From the NCBI GenBank assembly GCA_900318275.1, contig ONJY01000017.1, positions 1-64,000 on the forward strand: a stretch of 64,000 nucleotides of DNA, given 5' to 3'. Positions 53,650 through 62,157 of this stretch are shown here, one piece after another. Positions within the stretch are counted from its first letter, which is position 1. The number at the start of each line of letters is the position of its first letter. Made by a program: the position numbers and the translations under genes. This DNA comes from an uncultured Bacteroidales bacterium. GTDB lineage: Bacteria > Bacteroidota > Bacteroidia > Bacteroidales > P3. The notes under the pieces were generated by a model. It was not told the origin of the DNA. It saw nothing but the letters and a program-made list of their open reading frames with translations, and did no database searches.

Positions 53650-54213
53650 ATGTTTGAAGACGTTATAAAACACTATCCGGATTTCCCGAAGCCGGGGATA
53701 GACTTCATCGATGTGCTGCCGTTCCTGCAGGACAAGAAAGCCTTTGCCGAGGCTGTTGCCGAGATTGACCGCTGCTGCACGGCGCCCAACGTGGCCACCG
53801 TGGAGGCCCGCGGCTTCCTGTTTGCGGCTCCGCTGCTATGCTGCTCGCAGAAGGTGGACACCATTGTGCCCATACGCAAGAAAGGCAAGCTGCCGCATGC
53901 CGATGGCGACTTGGTGAAGGTTAGCATCGAGAAGGAGTATGGCAGCGACGAGGTGTTCTACCGTCGCAGCGACCTGGCGGCGTGCACTGTCGCGGGCGAA
54001 ACCATCGAACTGACGCTGCTCGACGACCTGTTGGCCACCGGCGGCACGGCGCTGGGCATAGCGCAGGCGCTGAACGGCGAGGTAATTGGCGGTCGTCGCG
54101 TGGTGGTCAAGGAGTTCGTCTTTCTTGTGGAGCTGCCCGCACTGAAGGGCCGCAAGGTGCTTGAGGGCATAGCGCCGGTGCGCTCGCTCATGAGCCTAGA
54201 AGGGGTGGAGTAG
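53650..54213 (+). CDS. apt: Adenine phosphoribosyltransferase
   Basis: This 187-residue protein starts at ATG 53650 (MFEDVIKHYPDFPKPGIDFID), the normal Apt opening. The PRPP-binding loop is ELTLLDDLLATGGTA. VEARGFLFAAPLL and VPIRKKGKLP are the other family motifs. It converts adenine and PRPP to AMP for purine salvage. It is slightly longer than most Apt proteins (about 175). It is last in the phosphatase-transporter-apt group. Confidence 0.93.
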   Translation: MFEDVIKHYPDFPKPGIDFIDVLPFLQDKKAFAEAVAEIDRCCTAPNVATVEARGFLFAAPLLCCSQKVDTIVPIRKKGKLPHADGDLVKVSIEKEYGSDEVFYRRSDLAACTVAGETIELTLLDDLLATGGTALGIAQALNGEVIGGRRVVVKEFVFLVELPALKGRKVLEGIAPVRSLMSLEGVE

Positions 54214-54272
54214 AGAGTGGAGAGTGGAGAACGGAGAGAGGACAGTATTAGTTTTTTAGTTTCAGTATTTAG
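54212..54272. repeat. GAGAGTGGA micro-repeat between convergent genes
   Basis: AGAGAGTGG, AGAGTGGAG and AACGGAGAGAGG, then AGTATTAGTTT, AGTTTCAGTATTTAG and TTACAGTAGTTTAG, run together. No hairpin terminator is visible for either apt or the DUF456 gene. Confidence 0.6.
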
Positions 54273-54764
54273 TTACAGTAGTTTAGCTATTACCACTACC
54301 AGCAGGGCTATGCAGTAGACCAGCTTGAGTAGGGTGCCTGTGAGGAAGCCGAGGAAGGCTCCCCAAGCGGCTCGCAGGGCCGGCTGCCATTCGTGCTGGT
54401 TGATGTATTCGCCAATGAGTGCTCCGGCGAAGGGCCAGAAGATGACTCCTAGGAGGCCTTGAGGGCCGAAGGGCAGGCCTATGAATGAGATGACAAGCCC
54501 TATGTTGCAGCCCCAGATGCCGTATTTGCTGCCGCCGAGGCGCTTGGTGGAGAGCGACGGCACTACATAGTCGAGCACGGTGATGACGGCGGCGATTACG
54601 GCGGTGACGATGAGCATCGTGGCGCTCGTGGAGACATAGGGTGTCAGCGCTGCCAGGAGCAGGCCTACCCAGCTGACGGGAGGTCCCGGCAGGCCCGGGA
54701 TGACGGCGCCGGCGATGCCTATGGCAAGGCAGAGGAAGGCGAGGATTATAAGTACGGTGGACAT
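54273..54764 (-). CDS. DUF456-family membrane protein
   Basis: This 163-residue membrane protein has about four to five helices. DUF456 features are GIAGAVIPGLPGPPVSWVGLLL, DYVVPSLSTKRLGGSKYGIWG, and FIGLPFGPQGLLGVIFWPFAGALIGE. Function unknown. It is the last gene of the six-gene minus-strand run starting at 61800, 19 bases after the GNAT-HD gene. Confidence 0.88.
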   Translation of the reverse strand: MSTVLIILAFLCLAIGIAGAVIPGLPGPPVSWVGLLLAALTPYVSTSATMLIVTAVIAAVITVLDYVVPSLSTKRLGGSKYGIWGCNIGLVISFIGLPFGPQGLLGVIFWPFAGALIGEYINQHEWQPALRAAWGAFLGFLTGTLLKLVYCIALLVVVIAKLL

Positions 54765-54783
54765 TGTGGTTGACGGTTAATGG

Positions 54784-55881
54784 TTATTTTTTGGGGGAGG
54801 GGAGGAGGGTGGTGAAGAGGAGGCGTAGTTTTGTTTCGTCTTTTATCAGGGTGCGGAGTTCGGCCAGTGGGGCGGCATTGGGCGAGTCAGGCAGCCACAG
54901 CTTTATGTAACCGCCTTCGGCGTATTTCTCGTGCAGGTGGTCGATGCAGCGCTGCCAGTGTTGTTCGCTGTCGTAGTCGGGGTAGTGTGACAGGCTGTAC
55001 TCCACGGTGCGGCGCACGATGGTCTCGGGCTCCACGTCGCGGTCGGCTTCGGCGACGATGGCGCCCAGCAGGGAGCGGGGAGGTTCCTTGGCAGAGGCGC
55101 GATGGTCTTCGGCGGCCTGTGCTATCTGTTCCACCTCGTTGTCGGAGAACCACTGACGCAGGGCTTTGCAGTCTCTAATCATACGTCCGGAGGAGATGTG
55201 GTGTGTCTCACGGCCGTCGCGGAGGCCGATGTCGTGCATTGCGGCGGCGGCGAAGACCATAGGTGTAGGCTGCATTTGCATGGCGCGTGCTATGACGCGG
55301 CGTGCGTGGTCGCGGCGGTGTGCGGTGTCGAAGGTGTCGTATTGTGGCATCACGGACTCCTCCACCCATGCTTTGATGCTTGCGGGGACGGTGTCGTAGC
55401 GCCACCATTCGTAGGCTACGCGCGGGCTGCCGTCGGACATGTAGACAATGCCGCAGTAGACGAAGCCCTCGATGTCTGCCATGTGGCGCATGGCTGTGTT
55501 GCTGGCATGGGTGTCGAGGCGCAGATGGTCGCACTGCTGCTTGGCGTAGGCGAATGCTGTCGTGCCTATGTTGTGTCCGTCGGCGGTCTTTGCCATGCGG
55601 TGCACTGTAGCGTAGGCTGTTGAAGTGTCTATCCAGCGTCCATGCTCTATCAGTCCGTAGGTAGGTTCCACGCCTGGCACCACGGCGAAGGTGCCCACGG
55701 GTCTGCCGTTGCTCTCGATGATGCGAGAGGCGCCGCATGCAACGTCGGCGGCCACGTCATCGCGGGTGGGGTAGCCCACCCACTGTACGGTGTTGCCGTT
55801 GGCGCGCATGATGGTGCGCGAGTGGTCGTACATCCTTAGGACGGTGTCGATGTCGTCGGTTGTGGTGTGGCGTATCTGCAT
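54784..55881 (-). CDS. GNAT acetyltransferase / HD-domain fusion protein
   Basis: This 365-residue protein has two parts. Residues 1-155 resemble a GNAT N-acetyltransferase (IRHTTTDDIDTVLRMYDHSR, GRPVGTFAVVPG, DTHASNTAMRHMADIEGFVYCG). Residues 180-350 resemble an HD phosphohydrolase, with RRDHARRVIARAM, the metal site AAMHDIGLRDGRE, and EDHRAS. The GNAT acetyl-CoA loop (Q/RxxGxG/A) is not clear, so activity is uncertain. Substrates unknown. It is 2 bases after the patatin gene and in the same operon. Confidence 0.78.
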   Translation of the reverse strand: MQIRHTTTDDIDTVLRMYDHSRTIMRANGNTVQWVGYPTRDDVAADVACGASRIIESNGRPVGTFAVVPGVEPTYGLIEHGRWIDTSTAYATVHRMAKTADGHNIGTTAFAYAKQQCDHLRLDTHASNTAMRHMADIEGFVYCGIVYMSDGSPRVAYEWWRYDTVPASIKAWVEESVMPQYDTFDTAHRRDHARRVIARAMQMQPTPMVFAAAAMHDIGLRDGRETHHISSGRMIRDCKALRQWFSDNEVEQIAQAAEDHRASAKEPPRSLLGAIVAEADRDVEPETIVRRTVEYSLSHYPDYDSEQHWQRCIDHLHEKYAEGGYIKLWLPDSPNAAPLAELRTLIKDETKLRLLFTTLLPSPKK

Positions 55882-55883
55882 AG

Positions 55884-57944
55884 TCAGAATCGGTGGCCTA
55901 TGTTAAGGAACACATTTATTTTCTCTGTGCGGTTGCTGTAGCCGAGCCGCAGGTCTATAGGTCCGAAGAGGGTGTTGTAGCTGTAGCCTATCTGCATGCC
56001 GGTGACGGCGGGCTGCAGGGCCATCTCCATCAGTTCGTCGCTGTGCATTGCTGCTGCTGCGCGCAGTATCACGTAGTGGTTTCTGAGTATGTTGACCTGC
56101 AGTTGCAGCTGTGCCGCCGCGATGTAGCGGTTCATGTACTCAAGGTTGCCTATGCCTGCGAAGGGGAGCTGTTGCTCTATCTGTTGGCCGAACCATTCGC
56201 TGCCCACGGCGTTGCGGTATCCCATGGGTATGTCGCCGCCTATCAGCATACGAGTGTAGAACATAGGTTGGAGTGTGATGTAAGGCAGAGGGCTGATATT
56301 TGTGCGCAGGTGTACCAGAATGTCGTTGACACCTATCTGGCCCTTTATGCCTATGAGGTTGTCGGTGCGGTAATTGTAGGCTGCATGCATACGTGTGCCA
56401 AGTGTAGGGAAGTACCACTGGTTCTCGGTGTTGAGGTCTGCCGAAGCGCGGTAGGAGAAGTAGTGTCCGTTTTCCGTGCCTACGGTATCGGTGCCGAGTG
56501 ACAGCACGTTGCCGTAGTAGTTGAAGTAATCCCACCGCATGCCGGCCTGAATGGTGAAGTTCTTGAACTGGAAGTCCACGGGTGTGAAGTCGCCTTGGTG
56601 TTGGCGGTAGCGGAAGCTATATGTGCGGGTGCCGAAGGAGTAGATGTCTATGTCGTTATGTCGTAGAGTGTAGGCCAGGGTAGGGCTGAACACGCGCCGC
56701 GTGAATGCCGAGTATTCGATGCGGCCCACGATGCGGCGTCCCAGGCGCAGGGTGCCCTGCAGGGTCATAGGTATGCGTGTCTTTATTGGCAGCTTGCCGT
56801 TGAGCTGTATGGCGCCCATCTCCTCGCTGTCGAAGCGGAAGCCGGCGCTGACGATAGGGTTGGCCGGGCGAGTGTCTGTACGTTGCGGTCTTTTGTCGGG
56901 CACTGTCACCGTCGTGTCGTTGTCGGCCCTGAAGGAGGGCATAGTGTGAGTTACGGGCTTGTGCCGGCCGATGCTGCATGGCATGGTGGTGGTGCTCATG
57001 CCGTCGATAAGAGCCTTGAGAGCCAGGAGGTCGTCACGGTGACGAGCTGCCTCTTCGGCGCCACGTCTTATCAGAGTGTCGATTGCCGCGTGAGAGAAGC
57101 TTGCCGCCGAGTATCCGCTGACATCGACGCGCATCAGCACGTCGCTCATCTCGGTGTTTTCGACATATTTGTTCATGCAGTTGACGTCGATAATCTGGTT
57201 GAGCACCGTCATAGCGTCGCCTATATCCTCGGCGCGGAGGGGTGTGCTCTGCACGGTGACGCCGATGATGATGTCGGCGCCCATGTCGCGTGCCAAGTCG
57301 GCCGGGTAGTTGTTGCGCAGTCCGCCGTCGATGAGCACCATGTCGCCCATGCGCACTGGTGTGAAGACGCCTGGTATAGCCATTGAGGCGCGCATGGCGC
57401 GTACCAGGTATCCGCTACGGAAGACTACCTCGGTGTTTGTCACGATGTCTGTGGCCACGCAGGCGAATGGTATCGGCAGGCTGTCGAAGCTTATGCTGTC
57501 GAGGTATCCGGCGCAGAGTTTGCGGAAGAGTCTGTTGAGGTTACGTCCTCTGATGAGGCCGCCTTTCTCCGGGTTGTTGCTGCTGAGGCCGCGTATGATG
57601 GCGTATGTGTTCTGTTCCCCGCGTTGTCGCAGAGTCAAGGAGGTCTGGTCGGTGCGGTCGCTGAGCAGGAACGTCCAGTCTTGCGAGCGCACGAGTGAGT
57701 CAATGTAGTCGGTAGAGTGGCCTGTGCAGTACAGAGCCCCTATGAGTGCGCCGATGCTGGTGCCGCACACCATGTCTATAGGTATGCCGGCGTCCTCGAT
57801 GGCGCGCAGGGCGCTGATGTGTGCCATGCCTTTGGCGCCGCCGCCGCTGAGCACCACGGCCACTGTGGGGCGTTCCTTCTGTGGCTGTGCTGCCACAGCA
57901 AGAGTTAGGAGCAGTGTGGCGAGTATTGTCAGTATACGCTTCAT
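55884..57944 (-). CDS. Patatin-like phospholipase with C-terminal beta-barrel
   Basis: This 686-residue protein starts at ATG 57944 (MKRILTILATLLLTLAVAA, signal peptide). The frame is open far upstream, but that part overlaps the MATE gene in another frame and is discarded. The patatin domain is at about residues 25-320: oxyanion loop SGGGAKGMAH, nucleophile GTSIG, and dyad DGGLRNNYP. The C-terminal half (about 340-686) has alternating strands ending in INVFLNIGHRF, a 16-strand-like Omp85-type barrel as in PlpD-like type Vd systems. It overlaps the MATE gene upstream by 4 bases. Confidence 0.88.
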   Translation of the reverse strand: MKRILTILATLLLTLAVAAQPQKERPTVAVVLSGGGAKGMAHISALRAIEDAGIPIDMVCGTSIGALIGALYCTGHSTDYIDSLVRSQDWTFLLSDRTDQTSLTLRQRGEQNTYAIIRGLSSNNPEKGGLIRGRNLNRLFRKLCAGYLDSISFDSLPIPFACVATDIVTNTEVVFRSGYLVRAMRASMAIPGVFTPVRMGDMVLIDGGLRNNYPADLARDMGADIIIGVTVQSTPLRAEDIGDAMTVLNQIIDVNCMNKYVENTEMSDVLMRVDVSGYSAASFSHAAIDTLIRRGAEEAARHRDDLLALKALIDGMSTTTMPCSIGRHKPVTHTMPSFRADNDTTVTVPDKRPQRTDTRPANPIVSAGFRFDSEEMGAIQLNGKLPIKTRIPMTLQGTLRLGRRIVGRIEYSAFTRRVFSPTLAYTLRHNDIDIYSFGTRTYSFRYRQHQGDFTPVDFQFKNFTIQAGMRWDYFNYYGNVLSLGTDTVGTENGHYFSYRASADLNTENQWYFPTLGTRMHAAYNYRTDNLIGIKGQIGVNDILVHLRTNISPLPYITLQPMFYTRMLIGGDIPMGYRNAVGSEWFGQQIEQQLPFAGIGNLEYMNRYIAAAQLQLQVNILRNHYVILRAAAAMHSDELMEMALQPAVTGMQIGYSYNTLFGPIDLRLGYSNRTEKINVFLNIGHRF

Positions 57945-59281
57945 TCTGCTTGTCGGTAAATGTCTTTGTGCACCCGCAGAGCCTGCAGGAGGCCGCGCAG
58001 GGTGAGGTATACCATGAATGCCAGCCACAGCACGTTGTTCCAGGTATGTTCGTCGTTGTCGGCGTTGGTGTAAGCCTTCAGTCCGTAGTAGACGGCGAAG
58101 AAGGCTGCCGTAGCCACGAACATGGCGTTGCGCATGGTGCGTGTTGCCGTGGCGCCGATGAAGATGCCGTCGAAGAGGAATGCTGCGAAGCCGCATACCG
58201 GGATGACGAGCACCCATGTCATGTAGTCGCCTGCTGCGGCGATGACCTCTTGCTGGTCGGTGAAGATGTGCAGGAACTGGTTGCCGAAGGCGGCGTAGAG
58301 GCCTGTGAACACCACTGTCAGAGCCATGCCCCAGAGGATGAGCAGACGCACGGCGAGTTTCAGGTGGCGTTTCTGCTTGGCGCCTATGTGGCGTCCCACG
58401 AGGCTTTCGCCGGCGTAGGCGAAGCCGTCCATGATGTAGCTGAAGAGGGTGAAGAACTGCAGTAGCAGTGCGTCGACTGCCAGAATCTGGTCGCTGATGT
58501 GTGAAGAAGCTGCGGTGATGAAGGTGAAGACCCCTGACAGGCAGAGTGTGCGCAGGAAAATGTCGCCGTTGACTTTGAAGAATCGTCGCATGTCGTCCCA
58601 GCGCAGTGCGTCTTTGATTGTTGATAGGTTGATAAGTTGATAAGTTGATAGGTTGTCGCGGCGGAATTTGTTGCGGAGGAAGAGGATGCCGAGGGTGAGG
58701 CCCGAGTAGTTGGCCAGCACTGTGCCCAGTGCCACACCGAAGATGTCCCACTTGAGTACGATGACGAACAGCAATGAGAGGGCTATGTTGACGCAGTTCA
58801 GCACGATGGCTATCCACATTGGGGTCTTGGAGTCCTGCATGCCTATGAACCAACCCTTGATGGCGTAAAGCCCTAAGGTGGCGGGAGCAGCCCAGATGCG
58901 TACGAAGAAGTAGGTGAGAGCCAGCTTCAACACGTTGTTGCTGCTCTCGAAGATGTAGGGCACCGCCAACGATATGGGCCACTGCAATGCTATGAGCAAG
59001 AGGGCGATGGTCAGTGCTATGGCGCAGGCGCGGATGAGTATCTTCACGGCCTCGTCCCACCGTTCGGCGCCGAAGGCCTGTGCTGTGAAGCCGCTGGTGC
59101 CCATGCGCAGGAAGCCGAAGTTCCAATATATGAGGTTGAATATCTGTGTGCCGATGGCTATGGCGCCTATGTGGTCGCCCGACAGGTGTCCCACGATGGC
59201 CATGTCCACCATGCCGAGCAGCGGCACGGTGATGTTGGTCACTATGTTGGGCAGGGCGAGCCCCAGTATGCGTTTGTTCAT
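57941..59281 (-). CDS. MATE-family efflux transporter
   Basis: This 446-residue protein has 12 predicted helices. MATE features are ALPNIVTNITVPLLGMVDMAIVGHLSG at the N-terminus, MGTSGFTAQAFGA, and YMDGFAYAGESLVGRHIGA in the second half. MATE pumps export drugs or metabolites with Na+ or H+. An extra loop near residues 207-221 (NLSTYQLINLST) is encoded by a GTTGATAAGTTGATAG micro-repeat that appears inserted in frame. It is coupled by 4-base overlaps to the Omp28 gene upstream and the patatin gene downstream. Confidence 0.92.
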   Translation of the reverse strand: MNKRILGLALPNIVTNITVPLLGMVDMAIVGHLSGDHIGAIAIGTQIFNLIYWNFGFLRMGTSGFTAQAFGAERWDEAVKILIRACAIALTIALLLIALQWPISLAVPYIFESSNNVLKLALTYFFVRIWAAPATLGLYAIKGWFIGMQDSKTPMWIAIVLNCVNIALSLLFVIVLKWDIFGVALGTVLANYSGLTLGILFLRNKFRRDNLSTYQLINLSTIKDALRWDDMRRFFKVNGDIFLRTLCLSGVFTFITAASSHISDQILAVDALLLQFFTLFSYIMDGFAYAGESLVGRHIGAKQKRHLKLAVRLLILWGMALTVVFTGLYAAFGNQFLHIFTDQQEVIAAAGDYMTWVLVIPVCGFAAFLFDGIFIGATATRTMRNAMFVATAAFFAVYYGLKAYTNADNDEHTWNNVLWLAFMVYLTLRGLLQALRVHKDIYRQAE

Positions 59282-60129
59282 TGTATGTCGCTCTCGTCGC
59301 AGTTGATTATCTTGCGGCTCTCCTTCTCGGAGATGAAGGCCACTATGTGGCAGTTGGCCTTCACCACCTCTTCGGGCAGTGTGTAGTTGAAGTGGCCCTT
59401 GAGTGTTTCACCGGTTTTCCCCTCGACAGGAACATCCACGCCCCACACGTCGGTGATGATGTCGCGCAGCATGTGGTTGTGGGCGTAGTCGTTCACCAGT
59501 GCCGGAGAGTGTCCGGCCCAGTGCTGTTTGTATTTCAGCGAGTCTTCGGTGAGGACGAGAGTGAGCGACACGTCTTTGTTGACATCTTGGCGGAAGTCCA
59601 CCGTCACGTCGATGCCCACGGTGTTGCCCATAGCCGTTGCCGTCACGTTGAGGGCTACCTTGGTCCCTGCCGACATGGCCTCCAGTGCGTCGGTCTGCAC
59701 GGCCGTGAAAGCCGGAGCTCCGTTGTAGTCCTTTGTGCGGTTGAGCTTGCCGAACGGCAGAGCCATGCTGGTGCCGCCGCCGATGATAGTGGCCCACTGG
59801 TCGCCTTCAGGTGTGCTCATGTCGGGCTGTCCGCTGAAGGGCACGCCGTCGCCCCACGACGGGGTGATGGACACCATGACCAGTTTGTCGCCCAGTGCCT
59901 CGTGTGCGTTGTCGAGGAGATTGTCGGCATTGGGGCAGTTGGAGCATCGCGGGCCCGTGTATTTCTCCACGAAGGCACGCTGTACCGCCTCGGCCAGCGG
60001 GGCGGTCTCGGTCCAGATGGCTGCGGCGCCCGCATATTCCACGTAGCGCCCGTCGGCGTCGGGTTCTATCTTGTCGCATGCAGCGAACAGCAATGCCGCT
60101 GCCGCCAAAGTCATCATATACTTCTTCAT
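59278..60129 (-). CDS. Omp28-like lipoprotein
   Basis: This 283-residue lipoprotein (MKKYMMTLAAAALLFAAC) resembles Bacteroidota Omp28. A thioredoxin-like N-terminal half has VEKYTGPRCSNCPNAD with a CxxC motif, TPSWGDGVPF and LPFGKLNRT. A beta-rich half contains the NHMLRDIITDVWG segment. Omp28 is an outer-membrane surface protein of uncertain role. It lies 3 bases after the DUF6029 gene, a pairing common in this phylum as far as I recall. Confidence 0.85.
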   Translation of the reverse strand: MKKYMMTLAAAALLFAACDKIEPDADGRYVEYAGAAAIWTETAPLAEAVQRAFVEKYTGPRCSNCPNADNLLDNAHEALGDKLVMVSITPSWGDGVPFSGQPDMSTPEGDQWATIIGGGTSMALPFGKLNRTKDYNGAPAFTAVQTDALEAMSAGTKVALNVTATAMGNTVGIDVTVDFRQDVNKDVSLTLVLTEDSLKYKQHWAGHSPALVNDYAHNHMLRDIITDVWGVDVPVEGKTGETLKGHFNYTLPEEVVKANCHIVAFISEKESRKIINCDESDIQ

Positions 60130-60132
60130 CGC

Positions 60133-61800
60133 TTAAAAGCTTGTGGTTAAACTGATGGTCAATCCGTTGACTGCGGGCTGCGGGCGGCATACGCCGCCGA
60201 TGCATATCATGCCCTCGCGCTGTTTGCCGTAGCCCAGCTGGAAGCGAGTGGAGCCGCTGGTGTATCCGGCGCTGATGTTGTAGTAGTTGCCTATGCCGTC
60301 GTGGTAAGGCCACTGGTCGCTCAGCGAGACGAACCAGTTGCTGCCGATGTTCCACTCCACGAGGCCCATCAGCCAGTCGCCGTAGCGACGGTCGGCCAGG
60401 TGCGGGTCGGTGGCGTCGTAGCGGCTGTCGCTGCCCATCCATTCACCCTCGAAGCGCAGCGAGTGCTTCTTGCTGACCTTCCACGATAGGTCGGCGATGA
60501 CGATGTTGTTGTGCACCAGTGCGCGGCCGGGGTGGTTCTCCACCTCGGGGTTGAACACCTGGTAGGCGTAGGTGGCCGACAGCTTGACGCTCTTGCTGAG
60601 TTTGCGCGTTACCTCCAGCGATGCGTCGCCGTAGTACAGCGGGCCAAAACCTTTGCGCACCGTGTAGCCCTCGGTGCCCATACCGCCCGTGTGCACCGTG
60701 TCGAGGATGGCCACCACGGCACTGTTCACATGGATGTCCATGCCGTACTGGCCGCCGAGCCATGTGTCCTTCTTCACCTTCCACATCACGTCGCCCTGCA
60801 GGCCTTGCTCGCCGTTCACCTGAGTGGCGTATGGGTATACTGTCAGGAGCGAGTAGGTGTGGTTCTTGGTGATTGCCGGCAGGTAGTTGATGTACAGCAT
60901 CTCGCCGCCCATGCTGCGTTCCGACTTGAAGCCCATGTTGTCTATGCGCTTGGCCTGCAGAGAAGCGCTGAAGCCGCGCTGCGAGTAGCCGAAGTTGAGC
61001 AGCATTGCCTCGCCCTCGCGGTAGATGTATTCGTTGATGGCGTTGGGGTCCTGACCCTTGCGTGCATACTCTGCGTCGAGGTTCCATCCGCCGTAGCCGA
61101 GGGTGGCGCGTACTGCAAAGGCACCCACGTTCAGCGGGAGCTTAAGCTTGTACTCCGGGTCTTCGAGCGTGATAGTCTCGTCGTCCTGGTAGCGGCTCAC
61201 GAATCCTGCGCCTATGATGGCGCGCATCCTGGTGTCCTGCAGCGGTTTGACGGCCTCTACGATATTCACCTCGCCGTCCACGCCGCGCACCAATCCGTCG
61301 CCGAGGCCCCAGAAGTAGCGCTGGCGGCCCGTCAGTGCCTTGATGGTGATGCCTGCCAGTGGGCGCAATGTCACGTTCAAACCCAGCAGTGCGTTGTCAA
61401 GCCCCAGGTAGCGGTCCTCGTAGGCGCGCAGTACGAGGCCAGAGCCGAACTGCTCGTAGAAGTGGCCGGCGGTGACGCTCAGTAGCTTGCCGTTGTAGGC
61501 CACGAAGTAGTTGGCCAGCCCCTGGCCATGCCACTGCGGGTCGAAGCCCAGCAGGGGGTTCTGGTACATCTCGAAGCGCAGGCCGCCGCTGAAGTCGCCG
61601 TTGGTGTACATAATGTCGGCGCGGGCGTTGAGGCGCATCTTGTCTTCCATGTCCGAGGCGCCTATCGTGCTGTCGGCGCGGCTCATCTGGGCATCCATCT
61701 GCACGTTGCCGGTCACGTGGCCGCCCAGGATACCCTGGGCCTGCGAGGCAATGGTTAACGTCATAGTTGCCACTGCGACAATGACTTTTTTGATTGTCAT
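60133..61800 (-). CDS. DUF6029-family outer-membrane beta-barrel protein
   Basis: This 555-residue protein has a signal peptide (cleavage near SQA-QG). Family features are GHVTGNVQMDAQ, NARADIMYTNGDFSGGLRFEMYQNPLLGFDP and GHFYEQFGSGLVLRAYEDRYLGLDNAL. The rest is a series of amphipathic strands ending NGLTISLTTSF, a barrel-type C-terminus. Function unknown. It is the first gene of the six-gene minus-strand run and has a promoter at 61829-61836. Confidence 0.85.
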   Translation of the reverse strand: MTIKKVIVAVATMTLTIASQAQGILGGHVTGNVQMDAQMSRADSTIGASDMEDKMRLNARADIMYTNGDFSGGLRFEMYQNPLLGFDPQWHGQGLANYFVAYNGKLLSVTAGHFYEQFGSGLVLRAYEDRYLGLDNALLGLNVTLRPLAGITIKALTGRQRYFWGLGDGLVRGVDGEVNIVEAVKPLQDTRMRAIIGAGFVSRYQDDETITLEDPEYKLKLPLNVGAFAVRATLGYGGWNLDAEYARKGQDPNAINEYIYREGEAMLLNFGYSQRGFSASLQAKRIDNMGFKSERSMGGEMLYINYLPAITKNHTYSLLTVYPYATQVNGEQGLQGDVMWKVKKDTWLGGQYGMDIHVNSAVVAILDTVHTGGMGTEGYTVRKGFGPLYYGDASLEVTRKLSKSVKLSATYAYQVFNPEVENHPGRALVHNNIVIADLSWKVSKKHSLRFEGEWMGSDSRYDATDPHLADRRYGDWLMGLVEWNIGSNWFVSLSDQWPYHDGIGNYYNISAGYTSGSTRFQLGYGKQREGMICIGGVCRPQPAVNGLTISLTTSF

Positions 61801-61828
61801 ACTTTTTTGGTGTCTTTGTTATAAAATG

Positions 61829-61836
61829 CAAAAATA
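61829..61836 (-). promoter_or_regulatory. Putative -7 element of the DUF6029 operon
   Basis: The minus strand reads TATTTTTG (TAnnTTTG), 29-36 bases upstream of the ATG. No good -33 is found. Confidence 0.6.
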
Positions 61837-61940
61837 CAATTTTTTTCCAAAACGCGCGTTTTTTTTATAATTATGACTATTTTTTGGCTGGTGCCCCTAC
61901 GGCCCCAGTGTGGAGTCCCTACGGACCCCTATGGCATTTT

Positions 61941-62017
61941 TTCAGTAGTTCTTCAGTAGTATTTCAGTGTTCCACTGAAGAAATACTGAAGAACGATGGT
62001 CGAACGATGGTCGAAAT
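61941..62017. repeat. Seven 11-bp units in register (element D)
   Basis: The units in order are TTCAGTAGTTC, TTCAGTAGTAT, TTCAGTGTTCC, ACTGAAGAAAT, ACTGAAGAACG, ATGGTCGAACG and ATGGTCGAAAT. The fourth and fifth are roughly the reverse complement of the first three. The last two match the right-hand units of element C at 50997-51040, and both arrays end in TGGTCGAAATG followed by CCG. Confidence 0.92.
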
Positions 62018-62070
62018 GCCGGACTAACTCCCTGCCGGAAGGGCAGGGAAGAGGGGGCAAAACATTTTTT

Positions 62071-62103
62071 TTTGGCAGGGAACGGAAAAAAAGTGTATTT
62101 TTG
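62071..62103 (+). promoter_or_regulatory. Promoter of the beta-barrel gene at 62158
   Basis: TTTG at 62071-62074 and TATTTTTG at 62096-62103 are 21 bases apart. The context resembles the promoter at 11862-11892. Confidence 0.8.
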
Positions 62104-62157
62104 CATTTCGGAAAAAAATACAATTTAAAAACGATAACTCTAAAACACAATGCAATC

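Larger units (their letters stand above)
61801..62157. other. Divergent intergenic region with element D and two promoters
   Basis: This spacer holds the minus promoter for DUF6029, a stretch with repeated CCCTACGG words (61895, 61917, variant at 61927), the 77-bp 11-mer array (61941-62017), a GC hairpin (CCCTGCCGGAAGGGCAGGG, about 62030-62048), and the plus promoter. A reading frame extends upstream from the gene at 62158 but crosses the promoter and is rejected. Confidence 0.75.

Noticed and set aside
57945-59126. N-terminal extension of the patatin protein over the MATE gene
   Set aside because: The translation is Arg/His-rich shadow sequence; a proper signal peptide starts at 57944 with a 4-base overlap to MATE.
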